64,000 nt of DNA from JASHSH01 sp036490215 (GTDB taxonomy: Bacteria > Pseudomonadota > Alphaproteobacteria > Rhodospirillales > Magnetospirillaceae), in the NCBI GenBank assembly GCA_036490215.1, contig DASXEH010000003.1:62001-126000 (forward strand), given 5' to 3'. A model generated the notes under the pieces. The model had not been told where the DNA came from. It saw nothing but the letters and a program-made list of their open reading frames with translations, and did no database searches. The number at the start of each line of letters is the position of its first letter. Within the stretch, counting starts at the first letter, position 1. Positions 8,739 through 17,263 of this stretch are shown here, piece by piece. Both the position numbers and the translations under genes were made by a program.

Positions 8739-10274
8739 ATGACCGACCCCAATACTCAATCCTCTGTGTCCCAACGCCCGCGGCGGCACCGTATGCTGAT
8801 CGCCGGATTGCTTGCCACCACGATGCTTTCGAGCGGCTTGGCACTGCATGCCTGGTCGGCGGAAGGCAGCGCCACGCCGCCCACCGCCGGCAACGGCGCG
8901 CCGATCACCAGCGCGCCCGTGGCACCGTCGCAGTTCAGCGACGAAGGTTTCGCGCCGTTGATCGAAAAGGTGCGGCCGGCTGTGGTCAACATCGCCACGA
9001 CCGAGAAGCCCGAGAAGGCCGACGCGCAACAGCAGCAGATGCCCGACTTCCCGCCGGATTCGCCGATGGGCCAGATGTTCCGCCATTTCTTCGAACAGCA
9101 GCAGCAACAGAATAACGAGCCGCGCCACGCGCTGGGTTCGGGCTTCATCGTCGCCGCGGACGGTACGATCGTCACCAACAATCATGTGATCAAGGGCGCC
9201 AAGAAGATCATGGTGACCTTGGAAGACGGCACGTCCTATCCGGCCACGATCAAAGGCCATGACGACAAGACCGACATCGCCGTCTTGAAGATCGACGCCA
9301 AGAAAACATTGCCCTTCGTCAATTTCGGCGATTCGGATCAGGCGAAAGTGGGCAATTGGGTCGTCGCGGTCGGCAATCCCTTCGGCCTGGGCGGCACCGT
9401 GACCGCGGGCATCGTTTCCGCCCATGGCCGCGATCTCAATTCGGGCCCCTATGACAACTTCATCCAGATCGACGCGCCGATCAATCCGGGCAACTCGGGC
9501 GGTCCGCTGTTCAACCAGCACGGCCAGGTGATCGGCATCGACAGCGCGATCTATTCGCCGAATGGCGGCAGCGTCGGTATCGGCTTCGCCATTCCCTCGA
9601 ATCTCGCCAAAGACGTGGTGGCGCAGCTGCGTCAACACGGCGAGGTTGAGCGCGGCTGGTTGGGCGTGCAGATGCAGCCGCTGACCGATCCGCTGGCCAA
9701 GGCGATGGGCCGCACCGACGCGAACGGCGTGTTGGTAAACGAGGTGCAGCCCGATTCGCCGGCGAAGAAAGCCGGTCTGCAACAGGGCGATCTGATCACC
9801 GCCTTCAACAACAAGCCGATCAAGGATCCGCGCGATCTGGCCATGGCAGTGGCCGCGACGCCGGCCGGCCAAACCGTGCCGGTTGCCGTGGTCCGCGACG
9901 GCCATGACAAGACCGTCGATGTGACGGTCGAGAAGCTGAAGACCGAAGTGGCTTCGGCCCAAGACAAGGAAGGCGAAGGCCCGATCGGTCTGGCGTTGGC
10001 GCCGCTGTCGCAAGACAACCGCGGCGAACTCGGCCTCGACGATACGGTCCAGGGCGCCGTGGTGGCCCGCGTTGCTCCCGACAGCCGTGCGGCCGAGAGT
10101 GGCGTCCAGGCTGGCGATGTGATCGAGCGGGTCGGCACGATGTCGGTCCACAATCCTCAGGACGTGGTCAAACTGATCAAGGCTGCCCAGAAGGATAAGA
10201 AAGAGGCAGTGCCGCTGCTGGTCATGCGCAATGGCACCACCTATTATCTGGCCCTGCAGTTGGTTGAGAGCTGA
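8739..10274 (+). CDS. degP: DegP/DegQ-type (HtrA) periplasmic serine protease
   Basis: A 511-residue HtrA protease/chaperone that degrades or refolds damaged envelope proteins. The N-terminus carries one hydrophobic segment (residues 19-38), a signal peptide or anchor. The trypsin-like domain shows the full triad H149 (TNNHVI), D179 (KTDIAVL) and S253 (PGNSGGPLF). A glutamine-rich insert (residues 97-125) lies in the LA-loop region. Two PDZ domains follow, at about 300-385 and 410-505. The start at ATG 8739 has an AGGAGA 7 bp upstream; 27 upstream bases are also open but lack a site. A two-component system follows 85 bp downstream, suggesting a shared envelope-stress role. Confidence 0.95.
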   Translation: MTDPNTQSSVSQRPRRHRMLIAGLLATTMLSSGLALHAWSAEGSATPPTAGNGAPITSAPVAPSQFSDEGFAPLIEKVRPAVVNIATTEKPEKADAQQQQMPDFPPDSPMGQMFRHFFEQQQQQNNEPRHALGSGFIVAADGTIVTNNHVIKGAKKIMVTLEDGTSYPATIKGHDDKTDIAVLKIDAKKTLPFVNFGDSDQAKVGNWVVAVGNPFGLGGTVTAGIVSAHGRDLNSGPYDNFIQIDAPINPGNSGGPLFNQHGQVIGIDSAIYSPNGGSVGIGFAIPSNLAKDVVAQLRQHGEVERGWLGVQMQPLTDPLAKAMGRTDANGVLVNEVQPDSPAKKAGLQQGDLITAFNNKPIKDPRDLAMAVAATPAGQTVPVAVVRDGHDKTVDVTVEKLKTEVASAQDKEGEGPIGLALAPLSQDNRGELGLDDTVQGAVVARVAPDSRAAESGVQAGDVIERVGTMSVHNPQDVVKLIKAAQKDKKEAVPLLVMRNGTTYYLALQLVES

Positions 10275-10302
10275 GCCAACCCCGTAGGACCGATGCAACG
10301 GT

Positions 10303-10334
10303 GCCGGGGCGGCGATGGTCGCCCCGGCTGCCTT
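10303..10334 (+). terminator. Hairpin with short T-tract between degP and the response regulator
   Basis: A 9-bp stem (GCCGGGGCG at 10303-10311, complement at 10320-10328) with a loop of about 8 bases is followed by TGCCTTTT. It lies 28 bp after the degP stop and ends about 30 bp before the response-regulator start. It may terminate degP transcription or only partly uncouple the two genes. Confidence 0.6.
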
Positions 10335-10359
10335 TTGGGATAATCCCATGCAGGATGTC

Positions 10360-11049
10360 ATGAAGTTTCTGCTGGTCGAGGACAATGCCCGCGTTTCCGA
10401 CTTCGTCGCCAAAGGTCTTGGCGAGGCAGGGCATACCGTCGACCGCGCCGACAATGGGCGCGACGGGCTGTTCCTCGCCTCTTCGGAACGCTATGACGCG
10501 ATGATCCTCGACCGCATGCTGCCCGGCGGGATCGACGGGCTGGGTATCATCGAGGCCTTGCGCCGCACCGGCAATCACACCCCGATCCTGATCCTGAGCG
10601 CGCTCTCGGAAGTCGACGAGCGTATTCGCGGATTGCGCGCCGGTGGTGACGACTATCTCGCGAAGCCGTTCGCTTTCGGCGAGTTGATGGCGCGGCTCGA
10701 CGCGCTGGTCCGCCGCACCCAGCAAGGCGCCGGCGAACAACAGAAGACCGCGTTGACCGTCGACGAGCTGCGCATGGATCTGCTGGCGCGCAAAGTGGTG
10801 CGTGGCGACAAGACGATTCAACTACAGCCGCGCGAGTTCAAGCTGCTCGAATTTCTGATGCGCCACGCCGGGCAAGTCGTTACCCGTACCATGTTGCTGG
10901 AGAACGTCTGGGACTATCATTTCGATCCCCAGACCAACGTGATCGACGTGCATATCAGCAAGCTGCGGCAGAAAATCGATTCTGATTTCGACAAGCCTCT
11001 GTTGCACACCGTGCGCGGTGTCGGCTATCGCCTCGGACCCGACACCTAG
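10360..11049 (+). CDS. OmpR-family two-component response regulator
   Basis: A 229-residue response regulator. The receiver domain (1-115) has the acidic pocket (E7, D8), phosphoacceptor D51 (MILDRMLPG) and K102 (LAKPF). The DNA-binding domain (about 130-225) is an OmpR/PhoB winged helix with LQPREFKLLEFLMRH and the terminal VRGVGYRLG. I chose ATG 10360, giving the canonical MKFLLVEDN start with AGGA just upstream; ATG 10348 is an alternative. The histidine kinase starts at the base immediately after its stop. It probably controls envelope genes, possibly the adjacent protease, but no target site is visible. Confidence 0.93.
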   Translation: MKFLLVEDNARVSDFVAKGLGEAGHTVDRADNGRDGLFLASSERYDAMILDRMLPGGIDGLGIIEALRRTGNHTPILILSALSEVDERIRGLRAGGDDYLAKPFAFGELMARLDALVRRTQQGAGEQQKTALTVDELRMDLLARKVVRGDKTIQLQPREFKLLEFLMRHAGQVVTRTMLLENVWDYHFDPQTNVIDVHISKLRQKIDSDFDKPLLHTVRGVGYRLGPDT

Positions 11050-12462
11050 ATGCTGCGTCTCCTGCGTTCGACCTCTGTCCGCTTGACGCTGGTCTTCGCG
11101 GGTCTGTTCATCATCGCCTCCCTGATGCTGGGCGCCATCCTGTGGTGGGAGACGGCAGCTTCGCTCGAACGCGAAACCGACGCTGTAATTGTGGCTGACA
11201 CGCAGGCCGTCGGCGATCGGCTGCGCGATTTCGGCTTGGCCGGTGCGCTGACTACCATCAATGAGCGCGTGGCGCAGACGGCCGATGAACACGCTGTCTA
11301 TTTGCTGACCGATCCCGCGTTAAATCGGTTGGCCGGCAATCTCAGCGCCTGGCCGGCCGCCGTCGGCAAAGACACCGGCTGGTATGAAGCATCACTGGTG
11401 CGCGACGGCCATACTTATCCCGCGCGGCTGTTCCACGTCTCACTATCTGGCGGCTTTCAATTGCTGATCGGCCGCGACATGGGCAGCCGGCTGGCAATTC
11501 GCCACCTGATCGTCAATGCGCTGGCATGGTCGGCGCTGGTGGCCGTGGCGCTGGCGATCGCCGGTGGATTGCTGGTGCGCCGTGCGGTGCTCGGCCGTAT
11601 CGCCCAGGTCAACCGCACCACGACCGCGATCGTCCAAGGCGATCTCAGCCGGCGTCTGACCGTGGGGGGCAGTGACGACGAGTTCACGCGCCTCGCGCGC
11701 ACCATCAACGAAATGCTGGCGCAAATCGAGCTGTTGATCGATGGCGTGCGCAACGCCTCCAACGCCATCGCCCACGATCTGCGCACGCCGCTGGCGGAAC
11801 TGCGCGCGCGACTCGAAGACACCGAGCGGCGGTTGGCGGGGGGCGCAGCGGATGCGCCGACATTGCGCGGCGAAGTGCAGGACGCGATCGACGATGTGGA
11901 TCGCCTGGTCGATATCTTCAACGCGCTGTTGCGCCTGGCGGCCATCGATTCCGGCGCGCGCCGTGCCGAATTCCGCCGCGTCGAACTGGCACCGCTGGTC
12001 GAGGAAGTGGCGGAGGTTTATGGGGCTTTGGCCGAAGCGAAAGGCGCGCGGCTGATCGTCAATACGCCCGAGCAAATCGCCATCACTGGCGATTCGGATC
12101 TCGTCGCCCAAGCCACGGCCAATCTGCTCGACAACGCGATCAAATACGCGGCGGGCGGACCGATCACATTATCCCTGCATCGCCAACCCGATGGACAGGC
12201 GGCGATCACGGTGGCCGATGCCGGCCCGGGCGTGCCCGAGAACGAACGCGGCAAAGTGATCGAGCGTTTCCGTCGTGGCGATGCCAGCCGCCATTCGCCC
12301 GGCGTGGGTCTCGGCCTATCCGAAGTGGCGGCGGTCGCGAAGCTGCATGGTGGGGCGCTCGAACTCGGCGACAACGCGCCGGGGCTCAAAGCGACATTGG
12401 TTCTGGGCGGGGCCGACGCCGCGCTGCCCCACGCGAACGGGGCGTCTAAAAGCGCAGCGTGA
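11050..12462 (+). CDS. Two-component sensor histidine kinase
   Basis: A 470-residue membrane kinase and the cognate partner of the preceding regulator, whose stop codon it abuts directly. TM1 is about residues 11-33 and TM2 157-176, flanking a periplasmic sensor region of about 120 residues with no recognised fold. A HAMP linker follows (to about 230). The HisKA helix contains H242 in NAIAHDLRTPL. The ATPase domain shows the N box (NLLDNAIKYA), G1 box (DAGPGVP) and G2 box (GVGLGLS). The 3' end overlaps the convergent BamE-like/PDZ gene by 17 bp, so the two transcripts are complementary there. Confidence 0.94.
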   Translation: MLRLLRSTSVRLTLVFAGLFIIASLMLGAILWWETAASLERETDAVIVADTQAVGDRLRDFGLAGALTTINERVAQTADEHAVYLLTDPALNRLAGNLSAWPAAVGKDTGWYEASLVRDGHTYPARLFHVSLSGGFQLLIGRDMGSRLAIRHLIVNALAWSALVAVALAIAGGLLVRRAVLGRIAQVNRTTTAIVQGDLSRRLTVGGSDDEFTRLARTINEMLAQIELLIDGVRNASNAIAHDLRTPLAELRARLEDTERRLAGGAADAPTLRGEVQDAIDDVDRLVDIFNALLRLAAIDSGARRAEFRRVELAPLVEEVAEVYGALAEAKGARLIVNTPEQIAITGDSDLVAQATANLLDNAIKYAAGGPITLSLHRQPDGQAAITVADAGPGVPENERGKVIERFRRGDASRHSPGVGLGLSEVAAVAKLHGGALELGDNAPGLKATLVLGGADAALPHANGASKSAA

Positions 12463-13228
12463 ATGCAGCCTCTCTGGCGCGATGCGATGCCTCGTCGATC
12501 CGCTTGACGCGCAGTACGATTGAATCGCCCATCTTCACCGACGCCATCGCCTTGCCAAGATCGGCGAACGACGTCACCAATTGGCCGTTGAGCACATAAA
12601 GATAGTCGCCGCGTTCGAGGCCTGCCTTGGCCGCAGCCGAAGCCGGAATCACATTCGCGACCACTAGGCCGGCGAAACGCGCCATGACGAATTCTGCCTT
12701 GTGATCGGCATCGAGTTCGGATGTCGGCACAAGCTGCAAACCGACATGCGGCTTGCCGTCATCGGGTAAGTTCGATTGGAGCTGATCGCGGCGGAGATTG
12801 ACTTTGACATTGGGCATCGGGCCGGCCCCGTCTTCCGAGGTGATCGGCGCGCTGCCCGCCGGCTCGGCGCGGTAATACATCAACAGACCCGCGCGATCGA
12901 AAACGAAGGCTGTCATCGGCCCGTTGGTGACCGCTTCCACCGCACCGATCCCCGGCATGAACATGCCATTCACCGCGCCGAAGAAAGCAAAGATGGCGCC
13001 GTCGCGAAGCTGGGCGGGATCGTCCGTATAGGCGATCGCTTTCAACCCTTCGTCATTGGTCTCGGTCTTCGTAGGCGGACCATAGGCCGCGACAACATCG
13101 ACTTCCGTCGTCTTGCCCTTCTCGAAGGACTGCAGATCGTTGATCGCGATGGCGGCGCGCGCGGCAGTGGTGGCGCCGAAACTGAAAACGACCAGACATA
13201 ACGCCAGCCGGATACCCAGTCGCCTCAT
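12446..13228 (-). CDS. Exported BamE-like/PDZ domain protein
   Basis: A 260-residue secreted protein of unknown role. Residues 1-26 form a signal peptide (ending AARA). Residues about 30-120 resemble the SmpA/BamE fold: a small-lipoprotein-like start with GKTTEVDVVAAYGPPTKTE, then a beta-rich part with an FVFDRAGLL strand. Residues about 165-255 form a PDZ domain (NVIPASAAAKAGLERGDYLYVLNG). No lipobox is seen, unlike true BamE. A scaffold or chaperone role in envelope assembly is a guess, supported by the nearby DegP and two-component genes. It overlaps the 3' end of the kinase by 17 bp on the opposite strand. Confidence 0.75.
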   Translation of the reverse strand: MRRLGIRLALCLVVFSFGATTAARAAIAINDLQSFEKGKTTEVDVVAAYGPPTKTETNDEGLKAIAYTDDPAQLRDGAIFAFFGAVNGMFMPGIGAVEAVTNGPMTAFVFDRAGLLMYYRAEPAGSAPITSEDGAGPMPNVKVNLRRDQLQSNLPDDGKPHVGLQLVPTSELDADHKAEFVMARFAGLVVANVIPASAAAKAGLERGDYLYVLNGQLVTSFADLGKAMASVKMGDSIVLRVKRIDEASHRAREAAFTLRF

Positions 13229-13513
13229 GCCGTTTCCTTGTTTCAGCGAGCGTCGTTAACCGAAGCCCGGTCGCGGATACTGATGCATGCCCCCATGTCA
13301 TTTATCCTAAACATTACCGGCTTCCTATGGCCCGATTTATCACATTGATTATTAAAGACTTTCGGACAATCGGGTGCCGTCATCAATCGACATGCTTGGA
13401 CACAGCTTTGCCCCAGGGAGCCCATCAGCCCGTCACAGCGTTATGGAGAATGGGATGCAATGGTGCATTGCCGCCGTGCATGCACGCTCCATCGCGACGG
13501 AAAGGCGAAGCCG

Positions 13514-13726
13514 ATGACCAAATCTTCCAAGGGCCTTTTCAAAACCATCACCTCGTTCATCGCGGCGCTGCCCGCGATGGTGGGACGGACATCGCGCTCG
13601 ATTGGCGCAGCCCTCGCAAACGAATCCGGCGATCAGGAAACGCTGTGCCCGATTCAGACCGCCGTCGAATTCGGACTGCGCGTGCCGCGCAAGAACCGCG
13701 ACGCGCCGAAGAAGGTCTTCTACTGA
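13514..13726 (+). CDS. Small conserved-looking hypothetical protein
   Basis: A 70-residue ORF starting MTKSSKGLFKTI, with a purine-rich GGAAAGGCGAAG 3-14 bp upstream. It is basic, has an amphipathic or hydrophobic stretch (ITSFIAALPAMVG) and ends KKVFY. No family is recognised. The longer upstream extension in the same frame lacks a ribosome site and was dropped, and the other-frame ORF at 13327-13758 is Arg-rich and shadow-like. Real-gene status is moderately likely given codon use and position in an otherwise empty 500-bp gap. Confidence 0.4.
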   Translation: MTKSSKGLFKTITSFIAALPAMVGRTSRSIGAALANESGDQETLCPIQTAVEFGLRVPRKNRDAPKKVFY

Positions 13727-13744
13727 GACGATCGTTCCACCGCG

Positions 13745-14689
13745 TCAGTCGAATTTGACCGCCGTGGTATTGGCGCCGCAGACGAGAACGGCCACGCGCT
13801 CACCCGGCCGAGGCGCATATTTTCCCGATAGCAATGCGGCAAAGGCAGCAGCACCACCGGGCTCGGCAACCACCCGAACCGCGTCCCACAACGCAACCTG
13901 CGCTGCGTGTATCTCGGCATCCGACACCAGGACCGGCTTGGTGACGAATCTCTGCGCGATTGGAAACATCAACTCGCCGACGCGCTTCGGCGCGAGTGAA
14001 TCGGCGGCAATACCGCTGGACTCCGTATCGACCGGCCGGCCTGCTTCTAAAGCACGCCATAGCGTCGGGCAAAGCTCGGGTTCGACCGCGACGATCTTCG
14101 CGCGTCCTGCGAACCACGCCGCAACGCCGCCGATCAACCCACCGCCGCCGACTGCGACAAGCACGGTGTCGACGCCTTCGATGTCCTCTTCGATCTCAAG
14201 CCCGGCGGTGCCTTGGCCGAGCAACGTCTCAACCTGATCATAGGCATGGATCGCCAACGCCTGTTTCTCTTCGACGAAGATCTGGCTAGCGGCCAGCGCA
14301 TCGGCATAGCGATCGCCGCCGATCACGAGTTCGGCACCATAGCTGCGAATCCGCCGTGCTTTTTCGGGCGAGGTGACACTGGGCACGAAGATCGTGGCCG
14401 GCACACCCAACTGCCGCGCGGCATAGGCGACCGCGGCGCCGTGATTGCCGCCCGACGCAGCCACGACACCAACATCAGGGACCTTGCGCGTCATCAGATT
14501 GGCGAAGGCGCCACGTACCTTGAACGAACCGGAATGCTGCAGGCATTCGAGCTTCAAGGTAACCGGGTGAGCGCCACGCCCGAAATCGGCGAGATCGACG
14601 GCGACGATGGGCGTGCGCCGGATGCGCGGGCGGATCACCCGGTCCATGGCCGCAATGACTTCGCGCGTGACCGATGCTGTGGTGCTCAT
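13745..14689 (-). CDS. PLP-dependent serine/threonine dehydratase family protein
   Basis: A 314-residue fold-type II PLP enzyme like biosynthetic/catabolic threonine ammonia-lyase or serine racemase. K57 in SGSFKVRGA is the Schiff-base lysine, ASGGNHG (about 82-88) binds the PLP carboxylate region, and the tetraglycine loop VGGGGLIGG (about 175-183) binds the phosphate. There is no C-terminal ACT domain, so it is not the isoleucine-regulated IlvA form. It would convert L-threonine or L-serine to a 2-oxo acid and ammonia. It is divergent from an ArsR-type regulator 57 bp away that may control it. Confidence 0.9.
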   Translation of the reverse strand: MSTTASVTREVIAAMDRVIRPRIRRTPIVAVDLADFGRGAHPVTLKLECLQHSGSFKVRGAFANLMTRKVPDVGVVAASGGNHGAAVAYAARQLGVPATIFVPSVTSPEKARRIRSYGAELVIGGDRYADALAASQIFVEEKQALAIHAYDQVETLLGQGTAGLEIEEDIEGVDTVLVAVGGGGLIGGVAAWFAGRAKIVAVEPELCPTLWRALEAGRPVDTESSGIAADSLAPKRVGELMFPIAQRFVTKPVLVSDAEIHAAQVALWDAVRVVAEPGGAAAFAALLSGKYAPRPGERVAVLVCGANTTAVKFD

Positions 14690-14712
14690 GAAAGGCCCGC
14701 CTCAACGATGGG

Positions 14713-14740
14713 TTGACAGGAATTAGTTACTTAGCAAAAT
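14713..14740 (+). promoter_or_regulatory. Putative promoter for the ArsR gene
   Basis: TTGACA at 14713-14718 and CAAAAT at 14735-14740, with a 16-bp spacer, resemble a sigma70-type promoter. The predicted start of transcription would fall at or next to the ATG at 14747, implying a leaderless mRNA; no Shine-Dalgarno sequence precedes that ATG. GTTA (14726-14729) and TAAC (14740-14743) form a short inverted pair that could be a regulator site. Confidence 0.4.
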
Positions 14741-14746
14741 AACGAA

Positions 14747-15049
14747 ATGCAAGCTTCCGATACCTTCAAAGCGCTGGCCAACGACCGCCGCCTGCAAATC
14801 CTCGATTGGCTGAAGGAGCCGCGTGCCCATTTCCCGCCTCAGACCGATGGCGATCTGGTGCGGGACGGCGTTTGCGCCGTGTTGCTGGCGGCCAAGCTCG
14901 ACATTACCCAGGCCACCCTGAGCGAACATATGCGCGTGCTGGTGCAGTCGGGGCTGGTGCAGTCCAAGCGCATCAAGCAATGGACCTTCTATCGGCGCAA
15001 CGAGGTTGCGATCGACAAGCTGAAAACGGAAGTTTTGTCCGATTTATAA
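14747..15049 (+). CDS. ArsR-family HTH transcriptional regulator
   Basis: A 100-residue winged-helix regulator. It begins with an ArsR-type helix (TFKALANDRRLQILDWL), has the recognition helix in ITQATLSEHMRVLVQSGLV (about 53-71) and the wing in SKRIKQWTFYRRN. The single cysteine (C43) does not form the metal-binding ELCVCDL motif of ArsR/SmtB, so it probably senses a non-metal signal. Divergent orientation suggests it regulates the PLP-dependent dehydratase and itself. Confidence 0.85.
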   Translation: MQASDTFKALANDRRLQILDWLKEPRAHFPPQTDGDLVRDGVCAVLLAAKLDITQATLSEHMRVLVQSGLVQSKRIKQWTFYRRNEVAIDKLKTEVLSDL

Positions 15050-15166
15050 GACCGGCTCGCCACCGTCCCAGAGCTCGTGGGCGGCATTGATAGAACTACG
15101 TATTTCGCGGGAAGATGCCTCCTGGCATGAATTGCTCGGCTCCTAGAGCCAATCGCGGAGGCGTCC

Positions 15167-15370
15167 ATGTCCCTGTTCAATCGCAACAACAAGCTCCAGG
15201 TCGCGCAATCCTTCATCCAGATGATGTCGGATGTCGCCGAGCAGATGGCGCAACAGGCCGCCGAGACCTTCCAACCCGCCCAGCAACTGCGACCGATCCC
15301 GATTAAAGCCAACAGCTTCAACGCCAGGGCGCCGCAGCGCTTCAATCGTCTGGCAAACCGCTTCTCGTAG
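15167..15370 (+). CDS. Small hypothetical protein with strong ribosome site
   Basis: A 67-residue ORF with an excellent GGAGG 5-6 bp before its ATG. It is Gln- and Asn-rich and begins MSLFNRNNKLQVAQ, followed by an amphipathic helix with repeated Met/Gln (FIQMMSDVAEQMAQQ) and a basic tail (RAPQRFNRLANRFS). No signal peptide, membrane segment or known domain is seen. The ribosome site and isolated position argue it is expressed. Confidence 0.55.
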   Translation: MSLFNRNNKLQVAQSFIQMMSDVAEQMAQQAAETFQPAQQLRPIPIKANSFNARAPQRFNRLANRFS

Positions 15371-15897
15371 GCATCGGCCGCGCGCCGGAATTAGTTCAAC
15401 CGCGCCAGCCGTCGCCAGGACTCGCCGAACGCGAGGGCTGTCTCCCTTTCAAACACCATCTTCCGATTTAATTTCGTCACGCCGCCGGATACTACGCGCG
15501 TGCCGGATGGGCGTGCTGCGCTGCAGGTCACGGGGACGATTCGCCTAGATATGGGGCAGGTTTTATCCCTGCGCCCCAGGGCTTTATGCGCCGTTGACGA
15601 GTCTCGTCGCGCCCGACATGATCTGGCCAACCAGATCGCGAGGCAGCCATAAGCGCCTCAGCGACATCAAGAAAGTCTCAATGCTGTCGGAGGGGGGAAC
15701 CACAGATCAGCTCTTTTGGCGTGATCGCATAAGATCAATGACGGGGATCTGAAGAGGTCCGCCGCGAGCCGCCACTGAGTCGACGCTTCAGCTGGGACGA
15801 TAGAGATACAAAAAAATCGGAAACCGCTTGATGGTTTTCCGAAGCGGACGGGGTCGGACCGTATCCGGCAAAGAGAGACCTGTTGGGAGGACTTAGA
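15371..15897. other. 527-bp intergenic region before the sugar ABC operon
   Basis: No ORF here has a convincing start and protein-like composition. An imperfect inverted repeat (CGGAAACC at 15818-15825 with GGTTTTCCG at 15833-15841) lies about 57 bp before the binding-protein start and could be a regulator site or leader hairpin. A second weaker hairpin (GGGGCAGG with CCTGCGCCCC) lies near 15552-15577. The promoter of the sugar transporter should be here but I cannot place it confidently. Confidence 0.4.
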
Positions 15898-17160
15898 ATG
15901 AAATTCCGTACGATGCTGATGGCCGGCGCGATGGCCGTCTCGACGATGGGCTTGTCGGGCGGGGCTTTCGCCGCCGACAAGGAAGTGCAGATGCTGCACT
16001 GGTGGACTTCGGGCGGCGAAGCGGCTGCGTTGAAGGTGCTCAAGGACGACATGGCGAAGAAGGGCTATGCCTGGAAAGACGTGCCTGTGGCCGGTGGCGG
16101 CGGCGAAGCCGCGATGACCACACTGAAGTCGATGGTGGCCGCCGGCAATCCGCCGACCGCCTCGCAGATCCTGGGCTACTTCGCCGTCGACTACGCCGAA
16201 GCCGGCAAGCTGGGCGACATCAGCGCACTCGCCAAGAAAGAAGATTGGGCGAAGGTCGTTCCGACCGCGCTGCAGAAGTTCACCACCACCAATGGCAAGT
16301 GGGATGCGGTGCCGATCAACATCCACTCGGTCAACTGGGTGTGGATCAATAAGGCCGTGATGGACAAGATCGGCGGCACCGAGCCGAAGAACTTCGACGA
16401 ATTCATCGCCCTGCTCGATAAGGCCAAGAAGGCCGGCGTGATCCCGCTGGCCCTCGGCGGCCAGCCCTGGCAGGAAGCGATCATGTTCGACGGCGTCGTC
16501 GCCTCGACCGGCGGCACCGATTTCTACAAGAAGGCCTTCATCGATCTCGACGAGAAGGCTTTGAAGTCGGACACGATGAAGAAGTCCTTCGACAACCTGG
16601 CCAAGCTGCGTGACTACGTCGATCCGAACTACGCGGGCCGCGATTGGAACTTGGCCACCGCCATGGTGATCAAGGGCGACGCTCTGGTACAGGTGATGGG
16701 CGACTGGGCCAAGGGCGAGTTCAAGACGGCCAATAAGGAAGCCGGCAAGGACTTCGTCTGCTATCGCTTCCCGGGCACCGACGGCACCGTGCTCTACAAC
16801 ACCGACATGTTCGCGATGTTCGACGTCTCTGCCGACCGCAAGGAAGCGCAGCTGGCATTGGCCGACGCGGCCATGAGCAAGGAAGTGCAGTCGGCCTTCA
16901 ATATCGCCAAGGGTTCGGTGCCGGCGCGCATCGACGTCTCGGACGAAGGCTTCGACGAGTGCGGCAAGAAGGGCATCGCCGACGTGAAGGCGGCGAACGC
17001 CAAGGGCACCTTCGTCGGTTCGATGGCGCAGGACTATGCGCAGCCGCCGTCGGTTGCCGGTGCCTATCACGACGTGGTGACCAAGTTCTTCCACGGCGAG
17101 ATCAAGACCTCCGACGCCGCGGTGAAGGAACTCGCTTCGGCTCTCGTCGCTGCGAAGTAA
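15898..17160 (+). CDS. Sugar ABC transporter substrate-binding protein
   Basis: A 420-residue periplasmic binding protein of the family-1 extracellular solute-binding group, closest by eye to glucose/mannose binders (GtsA-like). Residues 1-26 form a signal peptide (ending GAFA before ADKEV). The mature start EVQMLHWWTSGGEAAA is characteristic of carbohydrate binders, as are QPWQEAIMFD and the aromatic-rich cleft residues. ATG 15898 has GGAGG 7 bp upstream. It is followed by a hairpin and then two permeases and an ATPase, a complete import system. Confidence 0.93.
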   Translation: MKFRTMLMAGAMAVSTMGLSGGAFAADKEVQMLHWWTSGGEAAALKVLKDDMAKKGYAWKDVPVAGGGGEAAMTTLKSMVAAGNPPTASQILGYFAVDYAEAGKLGDISALAKKEDWAKVVPTALQKFTTTNGKWDAVPINIHSVNWVWINKAVMDKIGGTEPKNFDEFIALLDKAKKAGVIPLALGGQPWQEAIMFDGVVASTGGTDFYKKAFIDLDEKALKSDTMKKSFDNLAKLRDYVDPNYAGRDWNLATAMVIKGDALVQVMGDWAKGEFKTANKEAGKDFVCYRFPGTDGTVLYNTDMFAMFDVSADRKEAQLALADAAMSKEVQSAFNIAKGSVPARIDVSDEGFDECGKKGIADVKAANAKGTFVGSMAQDYAQPPSVAGAYHDVVTKFFHGEIKTSDAAVKELASALVAAK

Positions 17161-17177
17161 GCACAGTAAGTAAGGCG

Positions 17178-17203
17178 GTCCCTCCTCCATGCGGAGGAGG
17201 GAC
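17178..17203 (+). terminator. Intra-operon hairpin after the binding-protein gene
   Basis: A perfect 11-bp stem (GTCCCTCCTCC at 17178-17188, complement at 17193-17203) with a 4-base loop, followed by only TTT. Its place between a binding-protein gene and its permeases suggests partial termination or 3' end stabilisation, giving more binding protein than membrane subunits. Confidence 0.65.
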
Positions 17204-17263
17204 TTTGCCGACATCTCGATTTAGATATCGACGTTTCCAACACTGAGATGAGTTGACCCCGCA

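Noticed and set aside
8688..10454. 588-codon minus-strand ORF opposite degP
   Set aside because: It is Arg/His/Leu-rich antisense shadow of a strongly supported protease gene, with no domain or ribosome site.
15391..15630. 79-codon minus-strand ORF in the gap before the sugar operon
   Set aside because: Arg-rich with no ribosome site or domain; typical of spurious GC-rich frames.
15667..17214. 515-codon minus-strand ORF opposite the sugar-binding protein
   Set aside because: Shadow of a clear exported binding-protein gene; composition is the mirror of GC-rich codon bias.
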